Source of the DNA: Holdemania sp. Marseille-P2844
Lineage (GTDB): Bacteria > Bacillota_I > Bacilli_A > Erysipelotrichales > Erysipelotrichaceae
Direction: 5' to 3'
Assembly: GCF_900120005.1 (NCBI RefSeq)
Contig: NZ_LT635451.1
Location: 358,161 to 422,160 of the forward strand
Length of the DNA stretch: 64,000 nt
A program made the translations under genes and the position numbers. Shown here in pieces: positions 49,939 through 59,160 of the stretch. The first letter of the stretch is position 1. Each line of letters begins with the position of its first letter. The notes beneath the pieces are model-generated. The model was not told the DNA's origin and made no database searches. It was given only the letters and a program-made list of their open reading frames with translations.

Positions 49939-51209
49939 ATTGTACTGAAAAAGACGTGCAGTTGCTGCAGCTGGCGTATTACTTTATATCCGTCTGCCAA
50001 TATCAGTTTATCTCTCTGCGCGAGGCGCAGGACGAGATCTGGCTGGGGAATCCCAAGCATCCGGAATACCCGGTCATCCGGCTGTCGCAAACCCGTTTGA
50101 GCACGGTGTTTTTCGATAAGACGCGGATTTTGAAGATCCATCAGTCGATCCGGAATTTATTCCGCCGAAACTGTGATCTGCTGGATATTCATATCAGCGA
50201 CGAAGCGGTGCAGGATCAGGAGGAACAAATCGATCTGGTGACGATTTCGCCGCAGACGGTATCCGATCCGCAGCTGACGGCAGTCTTCCCGGGTCTGGAC
50301 CACGCGGTTCAGCCGATCCAGGATCCGCAGCAGGAATACAATAAGATCACCCAGAAGCTGGCCGAGCTGCAGCGGCAGCGTGCGCAAAGTCCGCAGACAA
50401 AATCACCGCTGACGCCGCCGAAAGCGACGATGATTCTGATGGGCATCTGCCTTGTCATTTATTTGTTAAGCGTGGTGTTCTCCTGGATGTTCAGGGAATT
50501 GGGCGGCTCAGGGGAAGTGAGTGTTTCCGTCGCGATTTTGTTAGGCGGCTACTATAAAGCGTTTGTCGTCGGTGCGCATGAGTACTGGCGCTGGCTGACG
50601 AGCGCGTTCGTCCACGTCGATCTGTGGCATCTGTTGATGAACATGATGGCGCTTTACAACATGGGCATGCTTTGTGAAAAGCTGATGGGCGTGCGGAATT
50701 ATCTGATCATTCTGTTCGGTTCGATTTTATTCGGCTCGGCGTTTGTCTTCTTAGGCAGCGGCAACGTTGTGGCGATGGGCATCAGCGGCGGACTGTACGG
50801 TCTGTTGGCGGCGTTTCTGGTATACGGCATACAGACGCGGATTCTGTTTCAGCCGCAGCTGCGGACGCAGTTCCTTTTGATCCTGATGATCAACCTGATG
50901 ATCAGTCTGATGCCGGGCGTTTCGCTGGCCGCGCATTTCGGCGGCTTTGTCGGCGGCTTGTTGATCAGCGTCGTGCTGACTCGCAATGATTCGTGGGCGC
51001 AGCTGCGTAAGAATACGATGGTGGCGCTGTGCGTAGCGGTTGTGTTCCTCGGCCTGAAGACAGTTCAGCCGCAGGCCCGTGAGCTGGATACGATCTATCC
51101 TGGAACGGATCGGATGGTCGTGGAGATGCTGAAAGATCTGCATCTGGACTTCTACGGCGATCATTTAAGCAGGAAGATGGTCGAAACTTACGTGGGATCG
51201 TCACTTTAG
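49935..51209 (+). CDS. Rhomboid-family intramembrane serine protease (GluP-like)
   Basis: A 424-residue protein. Residues 1-~160 are a soluble N-terminal domain with a Gln-rich linker, as in Bacillus GluP/YqgP. The rhomboid core follows, with YWRWLTSAFVHVDLWHLLMNMMALYNMG, catalytic Ser284 in MGISGGLYG and His334 in AAHFGGFVGG. A tail of about 65 residues follows the last helix. Expected to cut membrane-anchored proteins in the bilayer. Cotranscribed with lspA and rluD. Confidence 0.92.
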   Translation: MNCTEKDVQLLQLAYYFISVCQYQFISLREAQDEIWLGNPKHPEYPVIRLSQTRLSTVFFDKTRILKIHQSIRNLFRRNCDLLDIHISDEAVQDQEEQIDLVTISPQTVSDPQLTAVFPGLDHAVQPIQDPQQEYNKITQKLAELQRQRAQSPQTKSPLTPPKATMILMGICLVIYLLSVVFSWMFRELGGSGEVSVSVAILLGGYYKAFVVGAHEYWRWLTSAFVHVDLWHLLMNMMALYNMGMLCEKLMGVRNYLIILFGSILFGSAFVFLGSGNVVAMGISGGLYGLLAAFLVYGIQTRILFQPQLRTQFLLILMINLMISLMPGVSLAAHFGGFVGGLLISVVLTRNDSWAQLRKNTMVALCVAVVFLGLKTVQPQARELDTIYPGTDRMVVEMLKDLHLDFYGDHLSRKMVETYVGSSL

Positions 51210-51222
51210 GAGGAAATGAACG

Positions 51223-51705
51223 ATGAAGCGAGAACATGTTTTAAGCTGGGACGAGTATTTCATGGGCCTGGCGCATCTGTCGGCGATGCGGTCCAAGGAT
51301 CCTTCAACGCAGGTCGGCGCGGTCATCGTCGATCAGGAGCACAAGGTGGTCGGAATCGGTTATAACGGTCTGCCGATCGGCTGTTCCGACGATGAATTTC
51401 CATGGGATCGGGAAGGCGGTATGCTGGAAACGAAGTACGCATTCGTCGTTCATGCCGAATTGAACGCGATTCTCAACAGTACGCGTAATCTGCACGGCTG
51501 CACGCTGTATGTGTCACTGTTTCCCTGCAATGAGTGCGCCAAGGCGATCATCCAGAGCGGAATCCGGAAAATCGTCTATGAAGACGATAAATATGCGACG
51601 GCAGATAACGTCATCGCTTCTAAAAAGATGCTCAACGCGGCGGGCGTGGAACTGGTGCGGTTGGGGAAACGCGTGCGGTTAAACGTCGAAGTGATTTCCG
51701 ACTAA
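51223..51705 (+). CDS. dCMP/cytidine deaminase-family protein (ComEB-like)
   Basis: A 160-residue zinc-dependent deaminase. The zinc site is VVHAELNAILN (His and catalytic Glu) plus LFPCNECAKAIIQSG. Together with MRSKDPSTQVGAVIVDQEHKVVGIGYNGLPIG this matches dCMP deaminases, which supply dUMP for thymidylate synthesis. In Firmicutes the homologue is named ComEB from its operon with competence genes; no such genes are adjacent here. GGAGG precedes the ATG. Confidence 0.93.
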   Translation: MKREHVLSWDEYFMGLAHLSAMRSKDPSTQVGAVIVDQEHKVVGIGYNGLPIGCSDDEFPWDREGGMLETKYAFVVHAELNAILNSTRNLHGCTLYVSLFPCNECAKAIIQSGIRKIVYEDDKYATADNVIASKKMLNAAGVELVRLGKRVRLNVEVISD

Positions 51706-51733
51706 ACTTGAAAAACGAGAAATCTGAGGTTAT

Positions 51734-51768
51734 AAGCGGACAAAAGAGCTTGTTGTTCGCTTTTTTTG
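51734..51768 (+). terminator. Terminator after the deaminase gene
   Basis: AAGCGGACAA pairs with TTGTTCGCTT (one mismatch, with internal pairing), then TTTTT. Confidence 0.7.
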
Positions 51769-51870
51769 TGTTAAGAAGAGTCTTCATTCTGTGAAAAAAT
51801 GATGAAAAATGAAGAAATAGCGGGGCTTTTCGCAAAAAAGCGCAATAGGTATAAGGGAGGGATAAAATCT

Positions 51871-52863
51871 ATGACTTTAATAAAAGCGAAAAAGCAACGT
51901 TCTAAACCTCAGGCTCCAACCAACTACAAGCTGCGCTGTACGAATGACTTTGTGTTCAAATCCCTGATGACTTATGATCCGGAGATTGGAAAACGGCTGG
52001 TGAAGGATCTGACCGAAAGTATCCGGGATTATGTCGTAGACAAGGTCGATCTGACTTCCACGGAGCTGTTGACCGAAGGTTTCCAGGCCAAGGATATCCG
52101 TCTGGATATCTGCGCCCGCTTAACGCCGGACCGGTTGATCGATTTTGAGATGCAGTGCGGCTCCAACAAGATGGAGATTCCCAACCGCAGCGCTTATTAC
52201 GCCGCGACGCTTGTCAACCGGCCGGACAACAAAGGCCTGGCGTATACTGCGCTGACGCCGGTGGATCAGCTGTTTCTGCTGGACTTCGACTTTCCGGCGA
52301 AGGCAGATCAGCCGGAGAAAGCGATACATGTCTATCAGTTAGCGGAGATCCTGGATCATGACATCTTGACAAACCTGATCTCGGTGGTTATCATAGAGAT
52401 GAAGAAGATAATTCAGATGAATCACAGTTATGAAGAGCTGAGCCGGGCGGAAAAGTGGTGCTGGTTTCTTGAACGGTATGACGAGGAACACAGCGATTCG
52501 GTGGTAGTCCGGTTAGTGGAAGAAGATGAAATCTTTAAGGAGGCGGACAGCGTAATGAAGAGAATGAGCAGTGATCCGGCAATGCGGGATGCGGCGTTTG
52601 AGCATAACCGGCGGATGATGGACATGGCGCAGCTGCGCTATGAAGGCAAACAGGAAGGTTTGGAAGAAGGCATTGAGAAAGGCATCGAAAAGCAACGATT
52701 AGAAACCGCAAGGGAAATGTTGAGAAATCATTGTGATGATCAGCTCATCCAGCTCTGCACCAAGATCAGCCTTCAACAACTGGAACAGTTAAAGAAAGAA
52801 ATCGTTCCCGGTTTCAATCAAATCGAGGACGACTCAGAGCAATCCCATCTGGCAAGCGACTGA
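51871..52863 (+). CDS. Rpn-family PD-(D/E)XK nuclease (recombination-promoting, transposase-like)
   Basis: A 330-residue protein of the Rpn/PDDEXK_2 family, restriction-type nucleases that promote DNA exchange and are often labelled transposase. Core motifs are LRCTNDFVFKSLMTYDPEIGKRLVKDL, DIRLDICARLTPDRLIDFEMQCGSNKMEIPNRSAYYAATL (the catalytic Asp, then ExQ in place of ExK) and YTALTPVDQLFLLDF. A long C-terminal helix with repeated GLEEGIEKGIEK is typical. GGGAGGGAT sets ATG 51871. No inverted repeats are seen around it, so it is not a simple insertion sequence. Confidence 0.88.
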   Translation: MTLIKAKKQRSKPQAPTNYKLRCTNDFVFKSLMTYDPEIGKRLVKDLTESIRDYVVDKVDLTSTELLTEGFQAKDIRLDICARLTPDRLIDFEMQCGSNKMEIPNRSAYYAATLVNRPDNKGLAYTALTPVDQLFLLDFDFPAKADQPEKAIHVYQLAEILDHDILTNLISVVIIEMKKIIQMNHSYEELSRAEKWCWFLERYDEEHSDSVVVRLVEEDEIFKEADSVMKRMSSDPAMRDAAFEHNRRMMDMAQLRYEGKQEGLEEGIEKGIEKQRLETAREMLRNHCDDQLIQLCTKISLQQLEQLKKEIVPGFNQIEDDSEQSHLASD

Positions 52864-52881
52864 AAATAGTGAGGGGGATCA

Positions 52882-52947
52882 GGTGAAAAAATCAGTAACC
52901 TGTGTTACGGTTAGTCCGCTGTATTTTACGATCTGGAACATCGGATG
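52882..52947 (+). CDS. Possible 21-residue small protein
   Basis: GTG start behind GAGGGGGATCAG; product VKKSVTCVTVSPLYFTIWNI plus Gly, hydrophobic. It lies 18 bases behind the Rpn gene and before that transcript's terminator. Only the ribosome site supports it. Confidence 0.25.
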
Positions 52948-53007
52948 ATCAATTAGAGCTTTTCAGAGGCAGACAGCAGAGGATCGCAAAAATTGATTTT
53001 CATGAGA

Positions 53008-53028
53008 AGACCCGTTCCGGGTCTTTTT
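53008..53028 (+). terminator. Terminator of the Rpn transcript
   Basis: AGACCC-GTTCC-GGGTCT followed by TTTT. Confidence 0.8.
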
Positions 53029-53042
53029 CAATAGCAGCGCAT

Positions 53043-53071
53043 AAAAAAAAAGCAGAATTTCTCCTGCTTCA
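53043..53071 (-). terminator. Terminator of the RNase HIII gene
   Basis: Minus strand: GAAGCAG, a short loop and CTGCTT, then a run of T. Confidence 0.85.
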
Positions 53072-53084
53072 GCGATTTTCTTCT

Positions 53085-53987
53085 TTATAACAAATCGGCG
53101 ACTTTCTCCGTATTTTTGAAATGCAGCTTCGCTACTTCTTTTAAATGCTGCTCGCCGTGTTTTTTGACGAAGGCCGCACCATCCTGATCGACAACGCTGC
53201 CGGCGCCTTTGGAAAACGACATATCCCATTGTTTCTCCATCGCATCCCAGGCTTTGAGGAATGCGCAGCGGGCGATCATGGAAGCGCAGGCGACGGCAGG
53301 ATAATGACTTTCCGCTTTGGTTTCAAAATGCAGGCCGCGGACGATTTCTTTTTGCCCTTGACAATACCGATAATAGCTGGCTTGGGGCGTGAACTGATCG
53401 ACGATCGCCGCCTGCGGCAGACTCCCGCGCTTACGCTTGAGATGCCCATACGCCTGATTATGCAGGATCGCCTTGATCTGGTTCATATTGCACTGGGTAT
53501 GGATCTGATTGTATTTGACCGGCGGCAGAATCAGCAAGGAATACGCTAGCCGTTCCATTAAAAGCGGCGCGGTCTGCAGAATCACTTCGTCGTTGATCTG
53601 CTTGGAGTCGTTGACTTTTAATTCCTGCAGCCATGCCAGATCCTGCTGCTCGACGGCGCAGGCGCATACGCAGACGGAACCGAAATAATCGCCGGTGCCA
53701 ACCTCGTCGCTGCCGGCATGGGTTTGTTTGGCGAAACGTCGAAAATCAGACTTTCCCTGGCTGAGGTTGGTATTTTCCAGTCGATCTTCGGTCTGAAACG
53801 GCGCAGCGTAAATCATCGCGTCCTTTCCCTGAAAGACGACTTTATTGGATTGGTAAGCGGTAATCGTGCAGTTTTCCGGCTTGAGCTGATAGCGCGCATA
53901 GGCCGGGGCTTTGACTTCAAACTCGCTCCAGGCAGCGTACAAACGCTCGATCTGGGAGCTTGTCAGCAGCAGTGTTATCGTGTTCAT
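53085..53987 (-). CDS. rnhC: Ribonuclease HIII
   Basis: A 300-residue enzyme that cuts RNA in RNA-DNA hybrids, including R-loops and misincorporated ribonucleotide runs. The N-terminal TBP-like substrate-binding domain (about 1-85) is followed by the RNase H fold with the acidic start HAGSDEVGTGDYFGSVCVCA, KVNDSKQINDE and AIVDQFTPQASYYRY with a further Asp, then ASMIARCAFL. Minus-strand AGAGGTGAATCC sets the start at 53987; the upstream ATG at 54050 would overlap the divergent promoter region. Confidence 0.95.
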   Translation of the reverse strand: MNTITLLLTSSQIERLYAAWSEFEVKAPAYARYQLKPENCTITAYQSNKVVFQGKDAMIYAAPFQTEDRLENTNLSQGKSDFRRFAKQTHAGSDEVGTGDYFGSVCVCACAVEQQDLAWLQELKVNDSKQINDEVILQTAPLLMERLAYSLLILPPVKYNQIHTQCNMNQIKAILHNQAYGHLKRKRGSLPQAAIVDQFTPQASYYRYCQGQKEIVRGLHFETKAESHYPAVACASMIARCAFLKAWDAMEKQWDMSFSKGAGSVVDQDGAAFVKKHGEQHLKEVAKLHFKNTEKVADLL

Positions 53988-54021
53988 GGATTCACCTCTG
54001 GTACTTATGATAACACAGGAT

Positions 54022-54050
54022 TTGCAAAATCGCTTGTTTTTCGGTATCAT
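54022..54050 (+). promoter_or_regulatory. Promoter of the cvpA-mutS2-uvrC operon
   Basis: TTGCAA (54022-54027), a 17-base spacer and TATCAT (54045-54050). Confidence 0.7.
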
Positions 54051-54075
54051 GTTCCTCAGGTAGGAGTGATGGAAA

Positions 54076-54753
54076 ATGGTAATTGAGAGCCAGACTTATA
54101 TGGTAATTAACGCCGCGGTGCTGATCCTGGCGGCGATTCAGATTTTGATCGGGGTAAAACGGGGCTTTTTAATCCAGCTGATGGACTGCGTGGGTTTGCT
54201 TCTGTCGCTGTTTGCCGCGTGGCTGTTCTCGCCGGTGCTGGCGGAGTGGGCCGCGATCGTTCCAGCGTCGCTGAATCCGGCGCGGGATACGGTGCTGGGA
54301 CCCTGGGTGTATGGCTTGATGAATCAGATCGTCTGGTTTATCGCCGTGTTTATCATCTGTAAGCTGATTCTGTTGCTGGTTCGTCCGGTGGTGAAAATGC
54401 TGGGGAAAATCCCGCTGGTCAAACAGGCCAATCAGCTGTTAGGCGGTTTGTTCGGGTTGGTCAATACCGGGATCTGGCTGGTCGTCTTTTCGATCCTGCT
54501 GATGCTTCCGTTTTTTGAAAACGGGCAGCAAGTGATCGACGCGACGCTGTTGTCGATGCCTGGCAAGGCCGCGGCGGTAATCAATGAAAAACTGCTGGAA
54601 ATGCCGCAGGATGAAAATCAGCTGCAGAAGCTGGTGGATGGCTGGGATCAGCTGACCGACGAGGACCGCACCTTGATAAAAGACTGGCTGAATGACAATC
54701 AGCTGACCTTTCAAAATCTTCAAGCTTTACTGAATTCACTGAAAGGAGAATAA
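54076..54753 (+). CDS. CvpA-family membrane protein
   Basis: A 225-residue membrane protein with an N-terminal CvpA-like pattern: INAAVLILAAIQILIGVKRGFLIQLMDCVGLLLSLFAAWLF and a second pair of helices (WFIAVFIICKLILLLVRPVVKMLGKIPLVKQANQLLGGLFGLVNTGIWLVVFSILL). The C-terminal ~75 residues are soluble and acidic. CvpA-like genes commonly lie before mutS2 in Firmicutes. The molecular role is unknown. AGGAGTGATGG precedes the ATG; a two-base gap leads into mutS2. Confidence 0.88.
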   Translation: MVIESQTYMVINAAVLILAAIQILIGVKRGFLIQLMDCVGLLLSLFAAWLFSPVLAEWAAIVPASLNPARDTVLGPWVYGLMNQIVWFIAVFIICKLILLLVRPVVKMLGKIPLVKQANQLLGGLFGLVNTGIWLVVFSILLMLPFFENGQQVIDATLLSMPGKAAAVINEKLLEMPQDENQLQKLVDGWDQLTDEDRTLIKDWLNDNQLTFQNLQALLNSLKGE

Positions 54754-54755
54754 CG

Positions 54756-57089
54756 ATGAACAGTAGCAACGGCCTGGAGCTGGCGCTGATTAAGCAGCAA
54801 ATCGCTCAGCTCTGCGCCTTTTCGTTAGGAAAACAAAAAATTGAGGAATTGCAGCCAAGCTTTTCGCCGTTGGTCATTGTGAAGGAAAACCGGCGGATCG
54901 CGGAAGCGCTGCAGGCTGTAATTCAATTCGGTCCGATGCCGTTTTATGGAATCCGCGATCTTTCGCGGTCCTTGCATACGGTGCTGCGGGACGGCGTCTG
55001 TACGCCTCAGGAACTCATTCAGGCGGCCGATCATGCCCGCGGTGTCAGCGGCGCGCAAGGGTATCTGAAATCCGTGGAGCTGCCCTGCAAGGAAATCCAT
55101 GAGCTGGCGGATACCATGGAGCCGCATCTGGAAGTCGCCGAACAGCTGGAACGCTGTTTTACGCCCTATGGCGAAGTGCTCGACAGCGCGTCGCCGGAGC
55201 TGAAGCAGATCCGCCGCAGTCTGCATCAGACGGAAGCCGAGCTGGTGCGGGAAAGCCAGCGCTTCGTTCAGTCGCATGCGAGTCTGTTGACGGATTCGAT
55301 CACGACGACCCGCAACGGCCGGATCGTGGTCCTGGCAAAAATTTCGGAGAAAAACAGTCTGGGTGGGTTTGTCCACGGCGAGAGTGCTTCGGGCGCGACA
55401 GCGTATGTCGAGCCGGGCTGTCTGATCGAGCTGAACAACCGCAAGCAGACGCTGATCTCCCGCGAACAGGATGAGATCGACCGGATTCTCGTCGAATGCA
55501 GCCGTTTGTTAAAAAGCGTTGCCGAACCGTATTTAGCTAATCTGGAAACGCTGGCGATCCTGGACGCGCTGTTCGCCAAGGCTCAGTGGGGCCAGCGTCA
55601 TAACGGCGTCGTCGCGAAGCTGTCGGAAGGGCGGACGCTGGTTCTGAATCAGGCCCGCCATCCGCTGATCGATCCGAAGACGGTCGTCGCCAACACGTAT
55701 CGGATTATCGAACCGCAGAAAATGCTGATGATCACCGGCCCGAATACCGGCGGTAAAACTGTTTCGTTAAAGATTATCGGACTGTTTGTGTTAATGAGCT
55801 ACTGCGGCATTCCGGTGTGCTGCGAGGATGCGGAAATCCCGCTGTTTGATCAGGTGTTTGTCGATATCGGCGATGATCAGTCGATCGTGCAGTCGCTGTC
55901 GACGTTTTCCGCGCACCTGGCGAAGCTGGCCGACGTGACTCAGCACGCAACGAAAAAATCGTTGGTTCTGCTGGACGAATTAGGCTCCGGCACCGATCCG
56001 AAGGAAGGCGAAAGTCTGGCGATCGCCGTACTGAACGATCTGCGCGAGAAGGGCTGCTTAAGCGTTGTCACCACCCATTATGGACGTTTAAAGCTTTATG
56101 GCAAGCGGCATGAGGACATTCTGGTCGCGTCGGTACAGTTCGACGTGGAGAAGATGATGCCGACCTATCATTTTATCGAAGGCCTGAGCGGTCAGTCGAA
56201 CGCCTTTGAAATTGCCCGTCGATTCGGTTTGAAAGAGAAAATTATCCGGGAAGCGGAGTTTTTAAAGCGCCAGCAGCGTTCCCAGGAGGACGAGCTGATC
56301 GAGAAGCTGGAAGCCCAGATTTTGGAAAATCAACAATTGAAGGAAAAACAGGAAGCGCTGATCGCGCAGACGGAGCAGCAGCGGCAGCACCTGGAGCGCG
56401 AGCTGCAGAAGCTGAGCGAAGAAAAACAGCGGATTCTCGACGCGGCGGAAAAACAGGCGCAGAAGCAGCTGGAAGAGGTAAAAGCGGAAGGCGAGGCGCT
56501 GTTGGAAGAATTGCGTCAAAGTCAAAAGACGATGAAGCTGCATGAGATCATCGAGAAGCAGCATCAGCTTAACGCCCTGGGCAAAAGCGAAGCCCAGCTG
56601 GAAGAGGAAGCCAATGACGAGCCGGAACCGCAGTTTCAGGTCGGCGCCTTTGTGGAATTGAAAAAATCCAGTCAGATCGCCGAGATTCTGCAGCTGAAGC
56701 GCAATCAGGCTGTCGTCGATCTCAACGGCATCCGCACGACTGTCAAGCTGGAAGACATGCGGCCGACCCAGCGGCGGAAAAACAAGCCGGCGCCCTCCGG
56801 CATGTCGATGAAGGCGCTGCGCGCGAAGACCGTGAATCTGGAATGCAATATCATCGGCTGCCATGTTCAGGATGGGCTGGAAATTGTCGACAAATATCTC
56901 GACGACGCCGTTGTCGCCCGGATCGGCTCCGTCCGAATTATCCACGGCGCGGGCACCGGCGTGCTGCGCAAAGCGGTTCAGGAGAAGCTTAACCGCGACA
57001 AGCGCGTCGAGAGCTGGCGGATCGGCGGTGCGGGTGAAGGCGGCGCCGGAGCAACCGTCGTCACGCTGAAGACGGGGAAAGCGAAATGA
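54756..57089 (+). CDS. mutS2: Endonuclease/ribosome-rescue ATPase MutS2
   Basis: A 777-residue MutS-like ATPase lacking the mismatch-recognition domains. Lever/core helices (to about 300), the ATPase domain with Walker A GPNTGGKTVS, LLDELGSGTDPKEGE and VTTHYGRLK, a long charged coiled coil (about 500-640), a KOW-like stretch (QVGAFVELKKSSQIAEIL) and a C-terminal Smr domain (LECNIIGCHVQDGLEIVDKYLDDAVV, IIHGAGTGVLRKAV). In Bacillus MutS2 acts on collided ribosomes and in control of recombination. The Smr LxxHG region is variant (GCHVQ, IIHGAGTG). AAAGGAG precedes the ATG. Confidence 0.96.
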   Translation: MNSSNGLELALIKQQIAQLCAFSLGKQKIEELQPSFSPLVIVKENRRIAEALQAVIQFGPMPFYGIRDLSRSLHTVLRDGVCTPQELIQAADHARGVSGAQGYLKSVELPCKEIHELADTMEPHLEVAEQLERCFTPYGEVLDSASPELKQIRRSLHQTEAELVRESQRFVQSHASLLTDSITTTRNGRIVVLAKISEKNSLGGFVHGESASGATAYVEPGCLIELNNRKQTLISREQDEIDRILVECSRLLKSVAEPYLANLETLAILDALFAKAQWGQRHNGVVAKLSEGRTLVLNQARHPLIDPKTVVANTYRIIEPQKMLMITGPNTGGKTVSLKIIGLFVLMSYCGIPVCCEDAEIPLFDQVFVDIGDDQSIVQSLSTFSAHLAKLADVTQHATKKSLVLLDELGSGTDPKEGESLAIAVLNDLREKGCLSVVTTHYGRLKLYGKRHEDILVASVQFDVEKMMPTYHFIEGLSGQSNAFEIARRFGLKEKIIREAEFLKRQQRSQEDELIEKLEAQILENQQLKEKQEALIAQTEQQRQHLERELQKLSEEKQRILDAAEKQAQKQLEEVKAEGEALLEELRQSQKTMKLHEIIEKQHQLNALGKSEAQLEEEANDEPEPQFQVGAFVELKKSSQIAEILQLKRNQAVVDLNGIRTTVKLEDMRPTQRRKNKPAPSGMSMKALRAKTVNLECNIIGCHVQDGLEIVDKYLDDAVVARIGSVRIIHGAGTGVLRKAVQEKLNRDKRVESWRIGGAGEGGAGATVVTLKTGKAK

Positions 57090-58849
57090 TCAGCTCCGCA
57101 CTGAAGGCCAAGCTGCAGACGCTGCCGTTAGAGCCCGGCTGCTATCTGATGAAGGACAAAAATGACACGATCATCTATGTCGGCAAGGCCAAGAAACTGA
57201 AAAACCGCGTCAACCAGTATTTTGTAGGCGCGCACAATTACAAGACGACCAAGCTTGTCAGCAACATCGTTGACTTCGACTACATCGTCACCTCCAGCGA
57301 GAAGGAAGCGCTGGTGCTGGAAATCAATCTGATCAAGAAATATCGTCCGCGCTACAACATCATGTTCATGGACGATTCCTCTTATCCCTATATCAAGCTG
57401 ACCCATGAAGCCTATCCGACGCTGCGGGTTGTGCGCGACGCCAAGAAAGACCGCAAGGCGAAATACTACGGTCCGTTCCCGGACGCTTCGGCGGCGCATC
57501 AGACGATGAAGCTGCTCAACCAGCTCTATCCGCTGCGCAAGTGCGATAAAATGCCGAAGAAGCTGTGCCTGTACTATCACATCGGACAGTGTCTGGGGCC
57601 CTGCGAGCTGAACGTCGACCCGGAAATCTACAAGGAAATCTCCGAGAAAATCACCCGCTTTCTGCGCGGGGACGTCAAGGATCTGGTCAGCGAGCTCAAG
57701 TCCAAGATGAACGCCGCGGTAGAAGAACTGGCGTTTGAAAAAGCCCGCGAGTACCGCGATCTGATCACGTCGATCGAGCACATCACCGACAAGCAGCAGG
57801 TTCAGGTTGAGGACAACAAGGACCGCGACGTATTCGCCTGTTACGCGGATAAGGGCTACCTTGCGATCCAGGGCTTCTTCATCCGCTCCGGCAAGCTGCT
57901 GGAACGCCAGCTGTCGCTGACGCCGCTGTATGGCGATCCGGAGGAAGAACTGATTTCCTTTTTAATGCAGTATTATCAGAATCACCCGCTGCCTCAGGAA
58001 GTGATCGTGCCGCTGGAGCTGGATATCGAAGCGCTGCAGGAGGTCATCACCTGCAAGCTGATCCAGCCGGTCAAGGGCTACCGCAAAAAGCTGCTGGATA
58101 TGGCGTCCAATAACGCCAAGACCAATTTGCTTCAAAAATTTGAAGTGATGGAGCGGCAGAATGAAACGACGGAGGAATCAATGCGGCAGCTGGCGCAAAA
58201 GCTGCGGATACCCGGCTTGTCCCGGATTGAGATCTTCGATAACTCGCATATTTCCGGCGCCTTCACCGTTGCGGGCATGGTCGTATTCGAGGACGGCTTG
58301 CCATGTAAAAACGATTACCGGCTGTTTAAGCTGCATACTGAAAACAGCGACGTCGACTCGATGAAGGAAGTGCTGTACCGGCGCTATTTCCGGCTGTTGA
58401 ACGAAGGTGGACGGTTTCCTGACCTGCTTTTAGTCGACGGTGGTCTGACTCAGATTGAAGCGGCGAAGGAAATTCTCGGTTCGCTTGATCTGGATATCCC
58501 GATCTGCGGCCTGGTGAAAAACGACAAACATCAGACGTCCAGTCTGATGAACGAACGTCTGGAGATCGTCGACGTCGAACCGGGATCGCCGCTGTTCTTC
58601 TTATTAATGCGGATGCAGGACGAAGTCCACCGCTTCGCGATCAGCTATCACCGCAAGCTGCGTCAGAAAGCCCAGACAAAGTCGATTCTGGATGAAATCG
58701 ACGGGGTCGGCGAAGTCCGCAAGAAGAAGCTGATGAACACATTTAAAAGTTTTAAGCGGTTAAAAGAAGCGACGGTTGAGGAGATCGCCCAGGTTGTGCC
58801 GCAGGAAGTCGCGGAAAGAATTTTTGAGACGCTGCATGTGGAACCTTAA
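57086..58849 (+). CDS. uvrC: Excinuclease ABC subunit C
   Basis: A 587-residue nucleotide excision repair endonuclease that makes both cuts flanking a lesion with UvrA and UvrB. The GIY-YIG domain is at the N-terminus (LEPGCYLMKDKNDTIIYVGKAKKLKNRV), the Cys cluster follows (CDKMPKKLCLYYHIGQCLGPC), then the UVR region (about 200-235), the RNase H-like domain (IEIFDNSHISGAFTVAGMVVFEDG, LLLVDGGLTQI) and two helix-hairpin-helix motifs at the end (LDEIDGVGEVRKKKLMNTF). It overlaps mutS2 by ATGA. Confidence 0.97.
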   Translation: MISSALKAKLQTLPLEPGCYLMKDKNDTIIYVGKAKKLKNRVNQYFVGAHNYKTTKLVSNIVDFDYIVTSSEKEALVLEINLIKKYRPRYNIMFMDDSSYPYIKLTHEAYPTLRVVRDAKKDRKAKYYGPFPDASAAHQTMKLLNQLYPLRKCDKMPKKLCLYYHIGQCLGPCELNVDPEIYKEISEKITRFLRGDVKDLVSELKSKMNAAVEELAFEKAREYRDLITSIEHITDKQQVQVEDNKDRDVFACYADKGYLAIQGFFIRSGKLLERQLSLTPLYGDPEEELISFLMQYYQNHPLPQEVIVPLELDIEALQEVITCKLIQPVKGYRKKLLDMASNNAKTNLLQKFEVMERQNETTEESMRQLAQKLRIPGLSRIEIFDNSHISGAFTVAGMVVFEDGLPCKNDYRLFKLHTENSDVDSMKEVLYRRYFRLLNEGGRFPDLLLVDGGLTQIEAAKEILGSLDLDIPICGLVKNDKHQTSSLMNERLEIVDVEPGSPLFFLLMRMQDEVHRFAISYHRKLRQKAQTKSILDEIDGVGEVRKKKLMNTFKSFKRLKEATVEEIAQVVPQEVAERIFETLHVEP

Positions 58850-58897
58850 CCCCGTTGTCCTGCATACTATGGTTTAGAAACCAAGAGGAGGACAGCG

Positions 58898-59101
58898 ATG
58901 AAAAAGATTCTGACCCGGCGGGAGAAGGAAGTCTTTGATCTGTTGGTCAGCAATTACGATACGAAAGAGATCAGTGAACAGCTGAACATCAGTGAGAAAA
59001 CCGTCCGCAACCACATCTCCAACGTGATCCTGAAGCTTGCCGTCAAAGGGCGGGCGCAGGCCGTGGTGGAGCTGATCCGATGCCGCGAAATTGAAATCTA
59101 G
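58898..59101 (+). CDS. Stand-alone LuxR/GerE-type HTH regulator
   Basis: A 67-residue protein made only of a LuxR-type HTH: LTRREKEVFDLLVSNYDTKEISEQLNISEKTVRNHISNVILKLAVKGRAQAVVELIR. The size is that of GerE, a late mother-cell regulator in Bacillus sporulation, and the window carries other spore genes, but GerE identity is not proved; other short LuxR-type proteins exist. GAGGAGGACAG precedes the ATG and a terminator follows at once. Confidence 0.85.
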   Translation: MKKILTRREKEVFDLLVSNYDTKEISEQLNISEKTVRNHISNVILKLAVKGRAQAVVELIRCREIEI

Positions 59102-59125
59102 CCCCCAAGAGGGGGCTATTCTTTT
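59100..59125 (+). terminator. Terminator after the HTH gene
   Basis: AGCCCCC-AAGA-GGGGGCT then ATTCTTTT; it overlaps the stop codon. Confidence 0.9.
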
Positions 59126-59160
59126 CGATTTATGTTATACTAAGATATGAGGTGGTTTTT

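Noticed and set aside
51871-52863. Rpn-type gene as part of an insertion sequence
   Set aside because: Although often labelled transposase, no terminal inverted repeats or target duplication flank it.
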